Shown one piece after another: positions 31,406-41,056 of a DNA stretch of 64,000 nt. The position numbers and the translations under genes were made by a program. The stretch is from contig CAIXXM010000024.1 in assembly GCA_903923395.1 (NCBI GenBank), forward strand, positions 1 to 64,000. The letters run 5' to 3'. Every line of letters starts with the position of its first letter. Positions within the stretch are counted from its first letter, which is position 1. Under the pieces are notes generated by a model. That model was not told the origin of the DNA and ran no database searches. It worked only from the letters and a program-made list of their open reading frames with translations. The stretch is from an uncultured Acidobacteriia bacterium. GTDB taxonomy: Bacteria; Acidobacteriota; Terriglobia; Bryobacterales; Bryobacteraceae.

Positions 31406-31863
31406 GTGCGGGCAGTTTCCTCTTCTTCACGGGCCGTTGTCATCATGTGGATACGGTTGATCCCGTTATTGCTGGTGTAATTTACATTGTCCATGCTGCG
31501 GTGAATAATTTCGAGTCCCAGACCGCCCTCCGGCAGCGCTTCGATATCCGTCTCATCGAAATCCAGAACATTCGAGCCATGCCGCAATACCTCAGCCTGC
31601 TGCGGCGGCATGGGCTTGCCCGAATCGATGACTTCCAGTTCGACGCGGCCCTCGTGAATCTCCATCGTGAAAGTAACTGCCTGATCCGGCGCATGGTCAT
31701 AAGCATGCCGCACCGCATTGGACGCCGCTTCCACCACCGCGGTCTGTATCCGGAACCTCATCTCCTCCGGCAGGCCAAACGCCTCACACGCAGAATGCAC
31801 AGTCATCCCGAGTTGCGACACCGCATTCAACTTACTCTCGATGTCAATCTTGAGGCGCGTCAT
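31402..31863 (-). CDS. RsbW-like anti-sigma factor / serine kinase (GHKL)
   Basis: 153 residues. The GHKL ATPase boxes are complete: N-box VVEAASNAVRHAYDH near residue 43, G1 VIDSGKPM near 80, and G2 LPEGGLGLEIIH near 110. Such kinases phosphorylate the serine of a STAS partner and otherwise hold a target, usually a sigma factor. It overlaps the STAS gene by 20 nt and the pyrophosphatase gene by 4 nt. No sigma factor gene is near, so the target is unknown; the STAS protein at 12567 is a possible second partner. Confidence 0.88.
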   Translation of the reverse strand: MTRLKIDIESKLNAVSQLGMTVHSACEAFGLPEEMRFRIQTAVVEAASNAVRHAYDHAPDQAVTFTMEIHEGRVELEVIDSGKPMPPQQAEVLRHGSNVLDFDETDIEALPEGGLGLEIIHRSMDNVNYTSNNGINRIHMMTTAREEEETART

Positions 31864-32227
31864 TGCTCCCTGCCTCCTGTTTGCCAGTCAACCCCTCCAG
31901 TGCGGCAACAGCATCGTCAGCGTTTTCGAAAATCCGGAAGACCCGGTCCATCCGGGTAAGTTTGAATAATGACCGGACGGGTCCCTGCAGCGAGCAGACG
32001 GCGATCTCGCCTTCTGTACTGACCAGCTTCAAAGAACTGATCAGCGCGCCCAAGCCGCTCGAATCCACGAATTGAACAGCAGTGAAATCCAGAACCTGTA
32101 ACTTATGGCCCGCCGCGAAACAGGCTGCCAGACGTGACTTCAGATCCGCGGCATCCTCCACGGTGAGCCGGTTCGTCCGCAGCAGCAGCACGGCAACTCC
32201 GCCCCGGTGTTCCTTATGCAACAACAT
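31844..32227 (-). CDS. STAS-domain anti-anti-sigma factor (RsbV-like)
   Basis: 127 residues. The phospho-acceptor region is VQFVDSSGLGALISS near residue 59; PVRSLFKLTRMDRVFRIF repeats the same helix seen in the STAS protein at 12567. I chose ATG at 32227, since GGAAGG sits 9 nt ahead of it but abuts the earlier ATG at 32236. It overlaps the upstream phosphatase gene by 14 nt and the RsbW-like gene by 20 nt, so all three are translationally linked. Confidence 0.88.
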   Translation of the reverse strand: MLLHKEHRGGVAVLLLRTNRLTVEDAADLKSRLAACFAAGHKLQVLDFTAVQFVDSSGLGALISSLKLVSTEGEIAVCSLQGPVRSLFKLTRMDRVFRIFENADDAVAALEGLTGKQEAGSNDAPQD

Positions 32228-33494
32228 GGTTTGCATCCTTCCCGCTCTGCGCAGTGAACTCTATCGCGACCACCGAAATATCATCCCGGAACTCCAGCCC
32301 CTCTTTCCAACTGTCCAATGCCGTCGCGATACTCTGCAGTGTTGCTTCCAGCGCTTCCCCGGCGCGCGGCGTGACCGTCTCCAGAAAGCGCTCCGAACCA
32401 AACGCCACACCCTCCCGGTTGATACATTCCGTCACCCCGTCTGAGTAAAGGATCAATCGGTCGCCGGGACGAAACGGCGTCTCCACACAATCAAACTCAA
32501 TCTCCGGCAGCATGCCCACCGGCATTCCCGTACCCCCGAAATAAGCCGGAGTGCCGTTCGCCGGAATCAGTACCGGACTCGGATGTCCCGCCTGCGCGAA
32601 CGTCAACACCTGCCGTCGTGTATCCAGCGTGCCGTAGATCATCGTGAAATAGCGGTCATCATTGCCCTGGAAGCGACGGTTGACCTCATGAATCACATCA
32701 GAGGGATACACCGGTTCGAACTGGCCAGTAACCGCATTGAACTTCTTGAGCGGCGACCCGTGGGTGGAATCCGGCGTCAGCACCATGCTCAGCGTCACGG
32801 AAAGCATTGCCGCCGGCACACCGTGCCCAGAAACATCCAGCGAGTAGAACCCCAGGATGCCCGGTGCCAACTCAAAGAAATTCAGGCTATCCCCTGCCAC
32901 ATAGCGGCTGGGCTTGAAATACCAGCGAAACTCCACGCCGCCCGTATTCAGCACCGGCGCGGGCAGCATGTTTCTCTGCACCCATGACGCTGCTTTCAAA
33001 TCTTCTTCAATCAAGGCGTATGCTTCGCTCAACTGGCGGTTGGCATTCGTCACCATTGTGTAGGCGCGTTCCAGATACTCGTTCGTCTCCGCCAGTTCTC
33101 TGTTCCGCTGCGCCAAACCGCTTTCCAACTGCAGGATTCGTTCTCCCGCGCGGATAGCCACCCGCAGTTCTTCGCGGCTCACCGGCTTCACCACAAAATC
33201 ATCGGCACCGGCATCCATGCCTTCGATGAGGTCAGCCTTCTTTCCCTTGGCTGTGCAGAGGATCACATAGACATAGTGATCAAAGGCCGCCGCGCGTATC
33301 CTGCGGCACAGGTCCAGCCCGCTCAGCCCTGGCATCAGCCAGTCACTGACCACCAGACTGATTTCACCCTGTTGAATCCAGGTCCACGCTTCTTCCGCAT
33401 CCCCTGAGGCCAGCACCTCATGCCCGGAATCCCGCAACAGCATCGTGTATAGCTTTCGTGCCCAGGGGTCGTCGTCGACGAGTAGTATCTTCAT
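32214..33494 (-). CDS. Response-regulator PP2C phosphatase (RsbU/RsbP-like, REC-SpoIIE)
   Basis: 426 residues. ATG at 33494 has GGAAGG upstream and begins the receiver exactly (KILLVDDDPWARK); the open frame extends far upstream but that part is a shadow of the opposite gene. The receiver phospho-Asp is in VVSDWLMPGLSG near residue 50. A coiled linker (about 130-185) leads to a SpoIIE-type PP2C domain with AGDSLNFFEL, LDVSGHGVPAAML and FRDDISVVAIEF metal sites. It should dephosphorylate the STAS partner when its receiver is phosphorylated. The cognate kinase is not adjacent; the hybrid kinase at 2914 or LytS-like kinase at 38177 are candidates only. Confidence 0.9.
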   Translation of the reverse strand: MKILLVDDDPWARKLYTMLLRDSGHEVLASGDAEEAWTWIQQGEISLVVSDWLMPGLSGLDLCRRIRAAAFDHYVYVILCTAKGKKADLIEGMDAGADDFVVKPVSREELRVAIRAGERILQLESGLAQRNRELAETNEYLERAYTMVTNANRQLSEAYALIEEDLKAASWVQRNMLPAPVLNTGGVEFRWYFKPSRYVAGDSLNFFELAPGILGFYSLDVSGHGVPAAMLSVTLSMVLTPDSTHGSPLKKFNAVTGQFEPVYPSDVIHEVNRRFQGNDDRYFTMIYGTLDTRRQVLTFAQAGHPSPVLIPANGTPAYFGGTGMPVGMLPEIEFDCVETPFRPGDRLILYSDGVTECINREGVAFGSERFLETVTPRAGEALEATLQSIATALDSWKEGLEFRDDISVVAIEFTAQSGKDANHVVA

Positions 33495-33534
33495 GCGGCT
33501 GCCTTCCGAGTCTACTATTTTCCAGTGCCCGTCT

Positions 33535-33556
33535 GAATGCTTTGGCCAAAGCATTC
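33535..33556. promoter_or_regulatory. Perfect 22-bp palindrome in a divergent promoter region
   Basis: GAATGCTTTGG (33535-33545) is followed directly by its exact reverse complement (33546-33556), with no spacer. It lies 41 bp upstream of the RsbU-like start and 65 bp upstream of the DUF1592 gene start, where a dimeric regulator could act on both. It has no T-run, so a terminator is unlikely. Confidence 0.6.
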
Positions 33557-33620
33557 CACGGATTCCCGCCGGGGCGATAAGATTGAAAATCACACCATGA
33601 AGCGAGAGGTGGCCGCTGCC

Positions 33621-36158
33621 ATGAAACGATTCCTGCTCTTCCTTATCCCCGCTGCTGTCGTGTTCGCCCAGCCGCCCGTACCTGTGCGGACCTTCCTCAA
33701 CGCGAACTGCACCGGCTGCCACAACCCGAAGCTCAAGCAGGGCGGCCTCGACCTCACCACTCTCAGGTTCGACACCGCCAACCCCGATAATTTCGCCACC
33801 TGGGTCAAAGTACATGACCGCGTTCGTGACGGCGAGATGCCTCCCGTGAAAACGCCCTCGCTGACCAAGCCCGTTCGCGATTCCTTCCTCACCGCGCTCT
33901 CCACCCCGCTCATCGCAGCCGATAAGGCCCGGTACGCCGCCCAGGGCCGCGCCACCTGGCGTCGCCTCAACCGCTACGAATACGAGAACACCCTGCGTGA
34001 CCTCCTCGGCGCACCCTGGCTCCAGATCAAGGAAATGCTGCCTGAAGATGGCGAAGCTTTCCGCTTCAACAAGGTGGGTGACGCCCTCGATGTTTCCCAC
34101 GTACAGATGAACCAGTACCTCGCCGCCACGGACTACGCCTTGCGCGAAGCACTGCCCAAGACGCTGCAGAAGCCCGCCGCCGTAACCAAACGCTATTACG
34201 TCCGTGACCAGGGCTCCTTCAATAACAAGATCCAGTTCCCGGGCGGCAATGAGCGCAACGCGTTTCCCGTTGTTGGCGATGTTGCCGATATCCCCGCCCT
34301 CAAGAAGACCGGACCCATCACCGTTGGTCCCGCGAAGCCGGAGATCCGCGAGCAGGAAGGCATCGGTCTCGTCTGCTCCGCCTATGAGCCCGTGGAGCCC
34401 CGCTTCAATCAGTTCACAGCACCAGTCGCCGGACGCTATAAGATCCGCATGAAAGCCCACACCATGTGGATGGGGGCCATGAAAGGGCCGCGCTGGTGGA
34501 AGCCCGACGCCGAAAACATCTCCAAGGGCCGCACCGACGAGCCCATCACGCTGTACTCCGAAATTCCCCCGCGGCAAATGCGCCGTCTCGGCAGTTTCGA
34601 CGTCCACCCCGAACCCTCCGTCACCGAATTCGACGTCCAACTGCTCAAAGGCGAATCCATCCGGCCCGATGCCACCCGCTTCTTCCGCTCCCGTCCGCCC
34701 GGGGACTGGCGCAACCCCCTCGCCACCCCTGAAGGTCAGCCCGGCGTCGTCTACCAGTGGCTTGAAGTGGAAGGCCCCATCGTTGACCAGTGGCCCTCCC
34801 AGGGCACCCAGCTTCTGTTCGCGGACCTCCCTTACAAAGTGAACGCCGCCGGTGTCGCCGATTTCCAGCCCAAGGACGTCAATGCCGATACACGCCGCCT
34901 CCTGAGCGCCTTCCTCACCCGCGCCTACCGTCATCCCGTGCCCGCTGATGACGTGGAACGCTTCGCCAAACTCGCGCAAAAAGCCATGGCCGCAGGTTTC
35001 TCATTTACTGATGCCATGCTCTCCACTTACTCCGCTATCCTGTGTTCCCCCGGCTTCGTCACCCTCGAACAGAAACCCGGGAAGCTCGATAGTTGGGCGC
35101 TCGCCTCGCGCCTGTCGTACTTCCTCACCAACACTGAGCCCGATTCGCAGCTCCGCCAGTTGGCCGCTTCCAATCAACTGCGCAACCCTGAAGTCCTGCG
35201 GGCACAGACCAAGCGCCTCATCGCGGATGCCAAAGCGCAAAACTTCGTCACCGCGTTCCTCGATTACTGGCTCGATCTCCGCAAGATCAACATCAGCTCC
35301 CCGGATGCCTCACTCTACGGCGATTACTATCTCGATGACTTCCTCGTCGAATCCGCCGGTGATGAATCCCGCGCCTTCTTCTCGGAACTCCTGCAGAAGA
35401 ATCTGCCCGCCCGCAACGTGGCCGCTTCAGACTTCGTGATGATCAACGAACGCCTTGCGCAGCAATACGGCATTTCCGGAGTGACCGGCACGGCCATCCG
35501 CCGCGTTCCTCTCCCGGCAGATTCTCCGCGAGGCGGGTTCCTCACGCAGGCCAGCGTTCTCAAAGTCACCGCCAACGGCACCACTACGTCGCCGGTACTG
35601 CGCGGGGTCTGGATCAACGAACGGATTCTCGGCCGCCCCGTGCCGCCGCCCCCGCCCAACGTCCCGGCCGTGGAACCCGACACGCGCGGTGCCACCACCA
35701 TCCGGGAGCAACTCGCGAAACACCGCAGCCAGACGACGTGCAGTTCCTGCCATGCGAAAATCGATCCGCCCGGCTTCGCTCTCGAAAGCTTCGATGTCGC
35801 TGGCGGCTACCGCGAAAAGTACCGCGCCCTTGGTGACGGTCCCAAAGCCCCCGGCATCGGCAAAGGCGGCCACTTCTTCGATTTCCACTACGGCCCTGCG
35901 GTCGATGCCTCCGGTACCCTGCCGGATGGCCGCAAGTTCAACGATGTCCGTGATCTGAAGAACCTGCTGCTGGCCGATGAGCGCCAACTCGCCCGTAACC
36001 TCGCCACCCATCTGATCACCTATTCAACAGGTGCTCCCGTCCGCTTCGGTGACCGTCCCCAACTGGAGGCCATCCTCGACCGGGCAAAGGAAAGTCAGTA
36101 TGGCGTCGCCTCTCTGATCCAGGCCATCGTCCAAAGTGATCTGTTCCTCTCGAAGTAA
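33621..36158 (+). CDS. DUF1592/DUF1588-type cytochrome-like secreted protein (first copy)
   Basis: About 845 residues. A signal peptide ([15 protein letters not shown]) is followed by a heme c motif CTGCH at residues 30-34; a second, CSSCH, is near residue 707 after a proline-rich linker ([11 protein letters not shown]). The central part matches the DUF1587-DUF1592-DUF1588-DUF1585 series of Planctomycetes and Acidobacteria. I chose ATG at 33621 since GAGAGG precedes it; ATG at 33597 is the alternative. The role is not established; the family always travels with DUF1552 proteins, as here 45 bp downstream. Confidence 0.88.
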   Translation: MKRFLLFLIPAAVVFAQPPVPVRTFLNANCTGCHNPKLKQGGLDLTTLRFDTANPDNFATWVKVHDRVRDGEMPPVKTPSLTKPVRDSFLTALSTPLIAADKARYAAQGRATWRRLNRYEYENTLRDLLGAPWLQIKEMLPEDGEAFRFNKVGDALDVSHVQMNQYLAATDYALREALPKTLQKPAAVTKRYYVRDQGSFNNKIQFPGGNERNAFPVVGDVADIPALKKTGPITVGPAKPEIREQEGIGLVCSAYEPVEPRFNQFTAPVAGRYKIRMKAHTMWMGAMKGPRWWKPDAENISKGRTDEPITLYSEIPPRQMRRLGSFDVHPEPSVTEFDVQLLKGESIRPDATRFFRSRPPGDWRNPLATPEGQPGVVYQWLEVEGPIVDQWPSQGTQLLFADLPYKVNAAGVADFQPKDVNADTRRLLSAFLTRAYRHPVPADDVERFAKLAQKAMAAGFSFTDAMLSTYSAILCSPGFVTLEQKPGKLDSWALASRLSYFLTNTEPDSQLRQLAASNQLRNPEVLRAQTKRLIADAKAQNFVTAFLDYWLDLRKINISSPDASLYGDYYLDDFLVESAGDESRAFFSELLQKNLPARNVAASDFVMINERLAQQYGISGVTGTAIRRVPLPADSPRGGFLTQASVLKVTANGTTTSPVLRGVWINERILGRPVPPPPPNVPAVEPDTRGATTIREQLAKHRSQTTCSSCHAKIDPPGFALESFDVAGGYREKYRALGDGPKAPGIGKGGHFFDFHYGPAVDASGTLPDGRKFNDVRDLKNLLLADERQLARNLATHLITYSTGAPVRFGDRPQLEAILDRAKESQYGVASLIQAIVQSDLFLSK

Positions 36159-36203
36159 GCGTTTGAAAATGAGATAATCGTCCGATCCAAGGAGTTTCCG
36201 CAC

Positions 36204-37511
36204 ATGGCAAACATCAACAGCAAGCTCGCCCTCAACCGCCGCCATTTCTTGCGTGGAGCAGGCGTTGCCCTCGCGCTGCCGTTGCTGGACGCCATGCTGC
36301 CCGCTCTGGCCCGGGCGGATTCCAAACCCGTGCCGCGCCGCTTCTTCGGTATCTGTAACAACCTCGGCCTGCTGCCCGAAAAGTTCTTCCCCAGCCGCGA
36401 ATCCACCGGCAAAGACTACCAGCTTTCCCCCTACCTGCAGCACCTCGCGGAACACCGCGATGACTTCACCGTGATGAACGGTGTCTGGCATCCCGACGTG
36501 GACGGCGGGCACCCCGCGGACAACTGCTTCCTCACCGCCGCGCCACATCCCAGCAGCGGCGGCTTCCGCAACACCATCTCCCTCGACCAGTTCGCCGCCG
36601 AACGCCTCGGCAACCAGACCCGCTTCCCCTCACTCACCCTCGGCGTGAACACCGGCGGCGGGCGTAGTCTTTCCTGGACCCGTGGCGGCGTCCTCATCCC
36701 CGGCGAACAGAAGGCCTCCGCCATCTACGCCCGCATGTTCATCACGGGCACCAAAGAACAGCGCGAAGCCCAGCTCAAGCGACTGGAACTCGGCCAGAGC
36801 ATCATGGATACCGTTGCTGACCAGACCAAGAGCCTCGAACGCAACATTGGCCCCCGTGACCGCGCCCGTCTGGATCAGTACCTCACCGGTGTCCGCGATT
36901 TGGAAAACCGCCTGGCCGGTGCCTCGGAATGGGAAATGAAGCCCAAGCCCGTGGTCAAGGAAGCCCAACCGCTGGACCCCGCTGATCCGAAGGCCTACAT
37001 GGAGAAGGTACGGCTCATGTACGATATGGCCCGCCTCGCCTTCGAAACAGATTCCACCCGGTTCGTTGCTCTGATTCTGGATAGCGTGAACTCCCCCGCT
37101 ATCACCGTGGATGGGGAAGGCACCGCGGATGGCTATCACAACTTGTCCCACCACGGGAAGAACCCCGCCAAGCTGCGCGACCTGGAACGCATCGACCGCG
37201 CACACATGAAGCAACTCGCCCAGCTCTTTACGGATCTCAAATCACGGCAGGAAGGCGGCGAGACCCTGCTCGACCGCACTATGGTCCTCTATGGCAGCAA
37301 CATGGGCAATGCCAACACTCACGTGACCACGAACCTGCCGGTGATCTTCGCGGGCGGCGGCTTCAAACATGCCGGCCACATGGTCTTCGATCAGGAACGC
37401 AACTACCCCCTGCCCAACCTGTTTGTCTCGATACTCCACCGCCTCGGCATCGAAGAGGATAAGTTCGCCACCTCCACAGGCACCATGCGTGGACTGGAAC
37501 TGCGGGCCTAA
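36204..37511 (+). CDS. DUF1552 protein with Tat signal (first copy)
   Basis: 435 residues. The twin-arginine signal [20 protein letters not shown] (Arg 12-13) implies folded export, perhaps with a cofactor or metal. Family features include [20 protein letters not shown] and [20 protein letters not shown] near residue 355, reminiscent of sulfatase-fold metal sites in the related DUF1501 group. AAGGAG precedes the start. Paired with the DUF1592 gene upstream; its stop overlaps the convergent ribA stop by 4 nt. Biochemical role unknown. Confidence 0.88.
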   Translation: MANINSKLALNRRHFLRGAGVALALPLLDAMLPALARADSKPVPRRFFGICNNLGLLPEKFFPSRESTGKDYQLSPYLQHLAEHRDDFTVMNGVWHPDVDGGHPADNCFLTAAPHPSSGGFRNTISLDQFAAERLGNQTRFPSLTLGVNTGGGRSLSWTRGGVLIPGEQKASAIYARMFITGTKEQREAQLKRLELGQSIMDTVADQTKSLERNIGPRDRARLDQYLTGVRDLENRLAGASEWEMKPKPVVKEAQPLDPADPKAYMEKVRLMYDMARLAFETDSTRFVALILDSVNSPAITVDGEGTADGYHNLSHHGKNPAKLRDLERIDRAHMKQLAQLFTDLKSRQEGGETLLDRTMVLYGSNMGNANTHVTTNLPVIFAGGGFKHAGHMVFDQERNYPLPNLFVSILHRLGIEEDKFATSTGTMRGLELRA

Positions 37512-38161
37512 ACTTCTTCGAACAGGTGCCCCATGCGTTCGCGCTTGGTCTTTAGGTAAGCGGCACGGGTTGCGGCGGGTTCGGCAATGCACGGCACCCG
37601 CTCCGCCACTTGGATCCCCGCATCCTCCAGTGCCTGCACTTTTTCCGGATTGTTCGAAAGCAGCCGCACGGAATCCACGCCAAGGTACCGCAGGATCGCC
37701 GCCGGGAGCGCATAATCCCGCAGATCCGATTCAAAGCCCAACTGCTCGTTCGCCTCGATCGTATCCGCTCCGGCGTCTTGCAATTCATAGGCCCGGAGCT
37801 TGTTCATCAACCCAATCCCGCGGCCTTCCTTCTGCTCATAGATGATCAAACCGCGCCCCGCCAAGCCAATCTCGCGGAAGGCGATCTCCAATTGCGCACG
37901 GCAATCGCAGCGCAGGCTGTGAAACACATCGCCCGTCAAACACTGTGAATGAATCCGAAGCAACGGCGCGGGACCCTCATCGGGATTTCCCATCCGGAGC
38001 ACGACGGCTTCTTCAATCCGGCTGGGGTCGCTGCGGTCAAAGCCGCGGCCTTCGAATCCTAAGATCCGGTACTCGCCAAATTCCGTCGGAAAAGACGCTT
38101 CGGCGACTTGTGTGACCTGGGCTGTTTGCATTGAGATGGGGGTGACCTGAGTTAACTCCAT
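37508..38161 (-). CDS. ribA: GTP cyclohydrolase II (RibA)
   Basis: 217 residues, first step of riboflavin synthesis: GTP to a diaminopyrimidine, formate and pyrophosphate. The zinc site is C-x-T-G-D-x5-L-R-C-D-C near residue 74; [13 protein letters not shown] holds catalytic residues, and [17 protein letters not shown] and [12 protein letters not shown] complete the family. It is a stand-alone enzyme, lacking the DHBP synthase half found in fused RibBA. The start is uncertain: ATG 38161 or ATG 38131, neither with a clear ribosome site. Confidence 0.93.
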   Translation of the reverse strand: MELTQVTPISMQTAQVTQVAEASFPTEFGEYRILGFEGRGFDRSDPSRIEEAVVLRMGNPDEGPAPLLRIHSQCLTGDVFHSLRCDCRAQLEIAFREIGLAGRGLIIYEQKEGRGIGLMNKLRAYELQDAGADTIEANEQLGFESDLRDYALPAAILRYLGVDSVRLLSNNPEKVQALEDAGIQVAERVPCIAEPAATRAAYLKTKRERMGHLFEEV

Positions 38162-38167
38162 TATAAT
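38162..38167 (+). promoter_or_regulatory. TATAAT box 10 nt before the LytS-like start
   Basis: A consensus -10 hexamer lies between the divergent ribA and kinase starts. Transcription from it would begin within a few nt of the GTG at 38177, giving an almost leaderless message. No good -35 box at 16-18 nt spacing is seen, so this may be chance. Confidence 0.25.
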
Positions 38168-38176
38168 CAGTGGCTA

Positions 38177-39490
38177 GTGGAAGAACACCTCATCACGCTG
38201 TTGATCAAGGTCGGCGTGGCCGCCTCGATTGCAAGTTTCGGCGTGCGATCCACCACTGTTAAGAAGATGCTGCTGCGTGAGGAGCGGACTCTTGCACAAC
38301 GAGTCAGTCTCGCACTTTGGTTCGCTGGCGTCTTCTCACCGGGCGTTGCCATTCGCGTCCTTACCGGCGGAAACTATCCAGCCCTCGATCTCGGTCTCGA
38401 AGGCGCCCTGCTCGCCGGCATCGTCGGCGGCTACATGTGCGGCTGGTTCACTGGCATGATGGTTTCCATTCCCGCCGTGCTCCATCCCGGCTACGGAGAA
38501 TTCCTCGCCCTGCCCTTTTACGCAGCCGTCGGAATCGGCGGTGGACTCCTCCGCGATTCCGCTCTCGACAAAGAAGACATCTGGCGCTTCTCTCCGTTTC
38601 CCGACGTCAACCTCTACCGCATCTTCCAGCACGGCCGCGAACTCCGCAGCGCCCTCTTTCATCTCTACTTCTCGCTAGGCGTCGTCGGCACGGAGTTCGT
38701 CCGCCAGATCCTCGCTTCCGCCTTCCCGCGGCGCCTGTTTTCCATCGCCACCTGGGATGACTCCTGGATGCTGCGTTGCGCCCTCTACGCCACCACTTAC
38801 TTCTGCATCACCCTGCCGCTCAAGGTCTGGAACAGCACCCGCAATGAAGCTTTGCTGGAAGACAAGGAACGCCTGCTCATGCAAGCCCGCCTCGAAAGCC
38901 TGGCCAGCCAAATCAACCCGCACTTCCTGTTCAATACCCTGAATTCCGTCTCCTCCCTTATCCGCATGAACCCGGAACAGGCGCGGACCATGATCCTCCG
39001 CCTCTCCCGCATCATGCGCCAGCGATTGCGCAGTCAAGACCACTTTGCGGCACTGCGCGAAGAGCTCGATTTCATTGAAGACTACCTCCAGATCGAACTC
39101 GTCCGCTTCGGCGGCAAATTGCGTGTCGAAAAGGAAATCGGTCCTGGCACCGCCGAAATGTTCATCCCTTCCATGCTGCTCCAGCCCCTCGTCGAGAACT
39201 GCATCAAACACGGCATTTCGAGCAAAATTGAAGGCGGCACCATCATCCTCCGCGCCCGCACTTCAAACGGCAGACTCATCATCCGCGTTGAAGACGATGG
39301 CGTCGGCATCCCGGAGCCCGAACTTGCCGCCGTGCTCGACAAAGGCATCGGTGTCCGCAACGTCAATGAACGGCTGAAGGTGCTCTATCCCGGCGATTAC
39401 AAGATGTGGATCGACAGCCAGCCGGGGCGGGGCACCCGGATCGAAATCGATCTGCCTGCGCGACTGTCCGGTTTCGCCGCCGCTGGCTAA
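38177..39490 (+). CDS. LytS/YehU-type sensor histidine kinase
   Basis: 437 residues, GTG start. The first ~215 residues hold about five membrane segments in the style of the 5TM-LYT receptor domain. The His_kinase motif QINPHFLFNTLNSV places phospho-His at 249. The ATPase part shows LLQPLVENCIKHGI (N-box) and VEDDGVGIPEPEL, with a closing GRGTRIEIDLPA. Kinases of this class normally pair with a LytTR response regulator, but none is adjacent. It is divergent from ribA with only 15 bp between starts. Confidence 0.9.
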   Translation: MEEHLITLLIKVGVAASIASFGVRSTTVKKMLLREERTLAQRVSLALWFAGVFSPGVAIRVLTGGNYPALDLGLEGALLAGIVGGYMCGWFTGMMVSIPAVLHPGYGEFLALPFYAAVGIGGGLLRDSALDKEDIWRFSPFPDVNLYRIFQHGRELRSALFHLYFSLGVVGTEFVRQILASAFPRRLFSIATWDDSWMLRCALYATTYFCITLPLKVWNSTRNEALLEDKERLLMQARLESLASQINPHFLFNTLNSVSSLIRMNPEQARTMILRLSRIMRQRLRSQDHFAALREELDFIEDYLQIELVRFGGKLRVEKEIGPGTAEMFIPSMLLQPLVENCIKHGISSKIEGGTIILRARTSNGRLIIRVEDDGVGIPEPELAAVLDKGIGVRNVNERLKVLYPGDYKMWIDSQPGRGTRIEIDLPARLSGFAAAG

Positions 39491-39502
39491 TACCCACGCT
39501 AA

Positions 39503-41056
39503 TTACTGCGTGTATTGCTCCAGCGCCTCCAGAATCTCCTCGCCCAGCGCCTCGGCTTTCTTTTCCCCAATGCCGAAAACATCCAGCAATCCAGCCTCAT
39601 CTGACGGCCTTTTGTGGCACAGGTCCCGCAGGCTGGCATCGGACAGAATCCGGTAAGCCGGCACGCCCATTTCCTTCGCCAGCAACCGCCGCCACTCTTT
39701 CAAATGCGCGAAAAGTCCCGGCTCCACTGTGGCTGAGGCCGTCGCCCGCACGCGGCGCTCCGGCTCACGCATCCACTCCGGCTCCGCAACGCAAACATCG
39801 CACGCACCGCACGCCGCCCACTTCGGCGTCTCGCCAAAATGCAGGCAGATCTGGCGGTGACGGCAGACTGCATTCTCCGCAAAATTCCGGATCGTGTGAT
39901 ACGACGCCCAAGCCCGCTCCTTCTCCACCGCTCCCGCAATTTGATTGTTGAAGTAAGCGATCAGCCCGGCATCTTTCTTCTGCCAGAGCAAGATACAGTC
40001 TGCCGGTTCCCCATCCCGCCCCGCGCGCCCCGCTTCCTGGTAATACTGCTCCACGGACTTTGGCAGCGAAAGGTGAATCACCGCCCGCACCGAAGGCTTG
40101 TTGATGCCCAGCCCAAACGCAATCGTCCCCACCAGCACCCGGACCTCATCATTCATCCATCGTTCCTGGTTTTCTGACCGCCCGGCGTTCTCCATCTTCC
40201 CGTGGTAAGGCAGCGCCGCGATGCCCGCCTGCCGCAGAAACTCCACCGTCTCCCCCACGCGCGCCACCGTCGGCGAATACACAATCACCGTGGAACCCTC
40301 ATACGCTTCCATCGCCCGCAACAGCAGTTGCGGTTGTGTCTTGGAATCACAGGCCTTCACGTAGTAATTCAGGTTGGGCCGGTGGAAGCTCGCAATGTAC
40401 CGGTGCGGCTCGTGCAGCTTCAACGCGCGCAACATGTCATGCCGCACCTGCTGGGTCGCGCTGGCCGTGAACGCAGCCACCGGCAAATCCGGAAACAGAT
40501 CCCGCAGCCGGCTCAGTTGCCTGTATTCCGGACGGAACTCATGGCCCCACTCCGAAATACAATGGGCCTCATCAATTGCGAAAAACGCCAGCGGCACATG
40601 CTGCAGAAAGTCGATGAAGTCATCCCGCAGCAGCCTCTCCGGTGACGTGTAAAGCAGCCGGTATTCCCCCTTCACCGCCCGCCGCAGGATCTCCTGCTGC
40701 TCCGGCCACGGCTGCGAACTGTTCAGCGCCGCCGCCGGAATCCCCATCTGTTCCAGTTGCGCCGCCTGATCCTGCATCAGCGCAATCAACGGACTCACCA
40801 CCAGCGCCGTGCGCCCCAGCACAACCGCCGGCAGTTGGTAGCACAGACTCTTGCCTCCGCCAGTCGGCATCACGACCGCTACATCATGACCGTTCAATAG
40901 ACTTTGCACCACCCTGCCTTGCAGCGGGCGGAAGGCTTCATAACCCCAATATTTTTTCAGGACGGAATGAAGCTCGGAGGTAGTTGCTGGCACGGACACC
41001 GGGGATAGAATGGGGGCTTCAGTTTCATTGTAGGTTGCAGCGGAGGTTTTTCTCAT
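39503..41056 (-). CDS. recQ: RecQ-family ATP-dependent DNA helicase (short form)
   Basis: 517 residues. Helicase motifs are complete: [13 protein letters not shown], Walker [40 protein letters not shown], and motif [14 protein letters not shown]. The zinc module follows ([17 protein letters not shown]), then a C-terminal HRDC-like domain. The winged-helix part of the RQC region appears to be missing between the zinc module and HRDC, making it shorter than the ~610-residue E. coli enzyme. The start is doubtful: ATG 41056 overlaps the divergent GMC gene and has no ribosome site, and GTG at 40999 or 40993 are alternatives. Confidence 0.9.
   Translation of the reverse strand: MRKTSAATYNETEAPILSPVSVPATTSELHSVLKKYWGYEAFRPLQGRVVQSLLNGHDVAVVMPTGGGKSLCYQLPAVVLGRTALVVSPLIALMQDQAAQLEQMGIPAAALNSSQPWPEQQEILRRAVKGEYRLLYTSPERLLRDDFIDFLQHVPLAFFAIDEAHCISEWGHEFRPEYRQLSRLRDLFPDLPVAAFTASATQQVRHDMLRALKLHEPHRYIASFHRPNLNYYVKACDSKTQPQLLLRAMEAYEGSTVIVYSPTVARVGETVEFLRQAGIAALPYHGKMENAGRSENQERWMNDEVRVLVGTIAFGLGINKPSVRAVIHLSLPKSVEQYYQEAGRAGRDGEPADCILLWQKKDAGLIAYFNNQIAGAVEKERAWASYHTIRNFAENAVCRHRQICLHFGETPKWAACGACDVCVAEPEWMREPERRVRATASATVEPGLFAHLKEWRRLLAKEMGVPAYRILSDASLRDLCHKRPSDEAGLLDVFGIGEKKAEALGEEILEALEQYTQ

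Noticed and set aside
32214-32236. Rho-independent terminators inside the RsbU/V/W-ppa unit
   Set aside because: All genes overlap; no hairpin with T-run was found, consistent with one operon.
33495-34979. Long minus-strand extension in front of the RsbU-like gene, open for almost 500 codons
   Set aside because: It mirrors the well-supported DUF1592 gene on the plus strand; the receiver domain and a ribosome site begin at 33494, and the extension has glycine-rich, motif-free composition typical of an antisense shadow.
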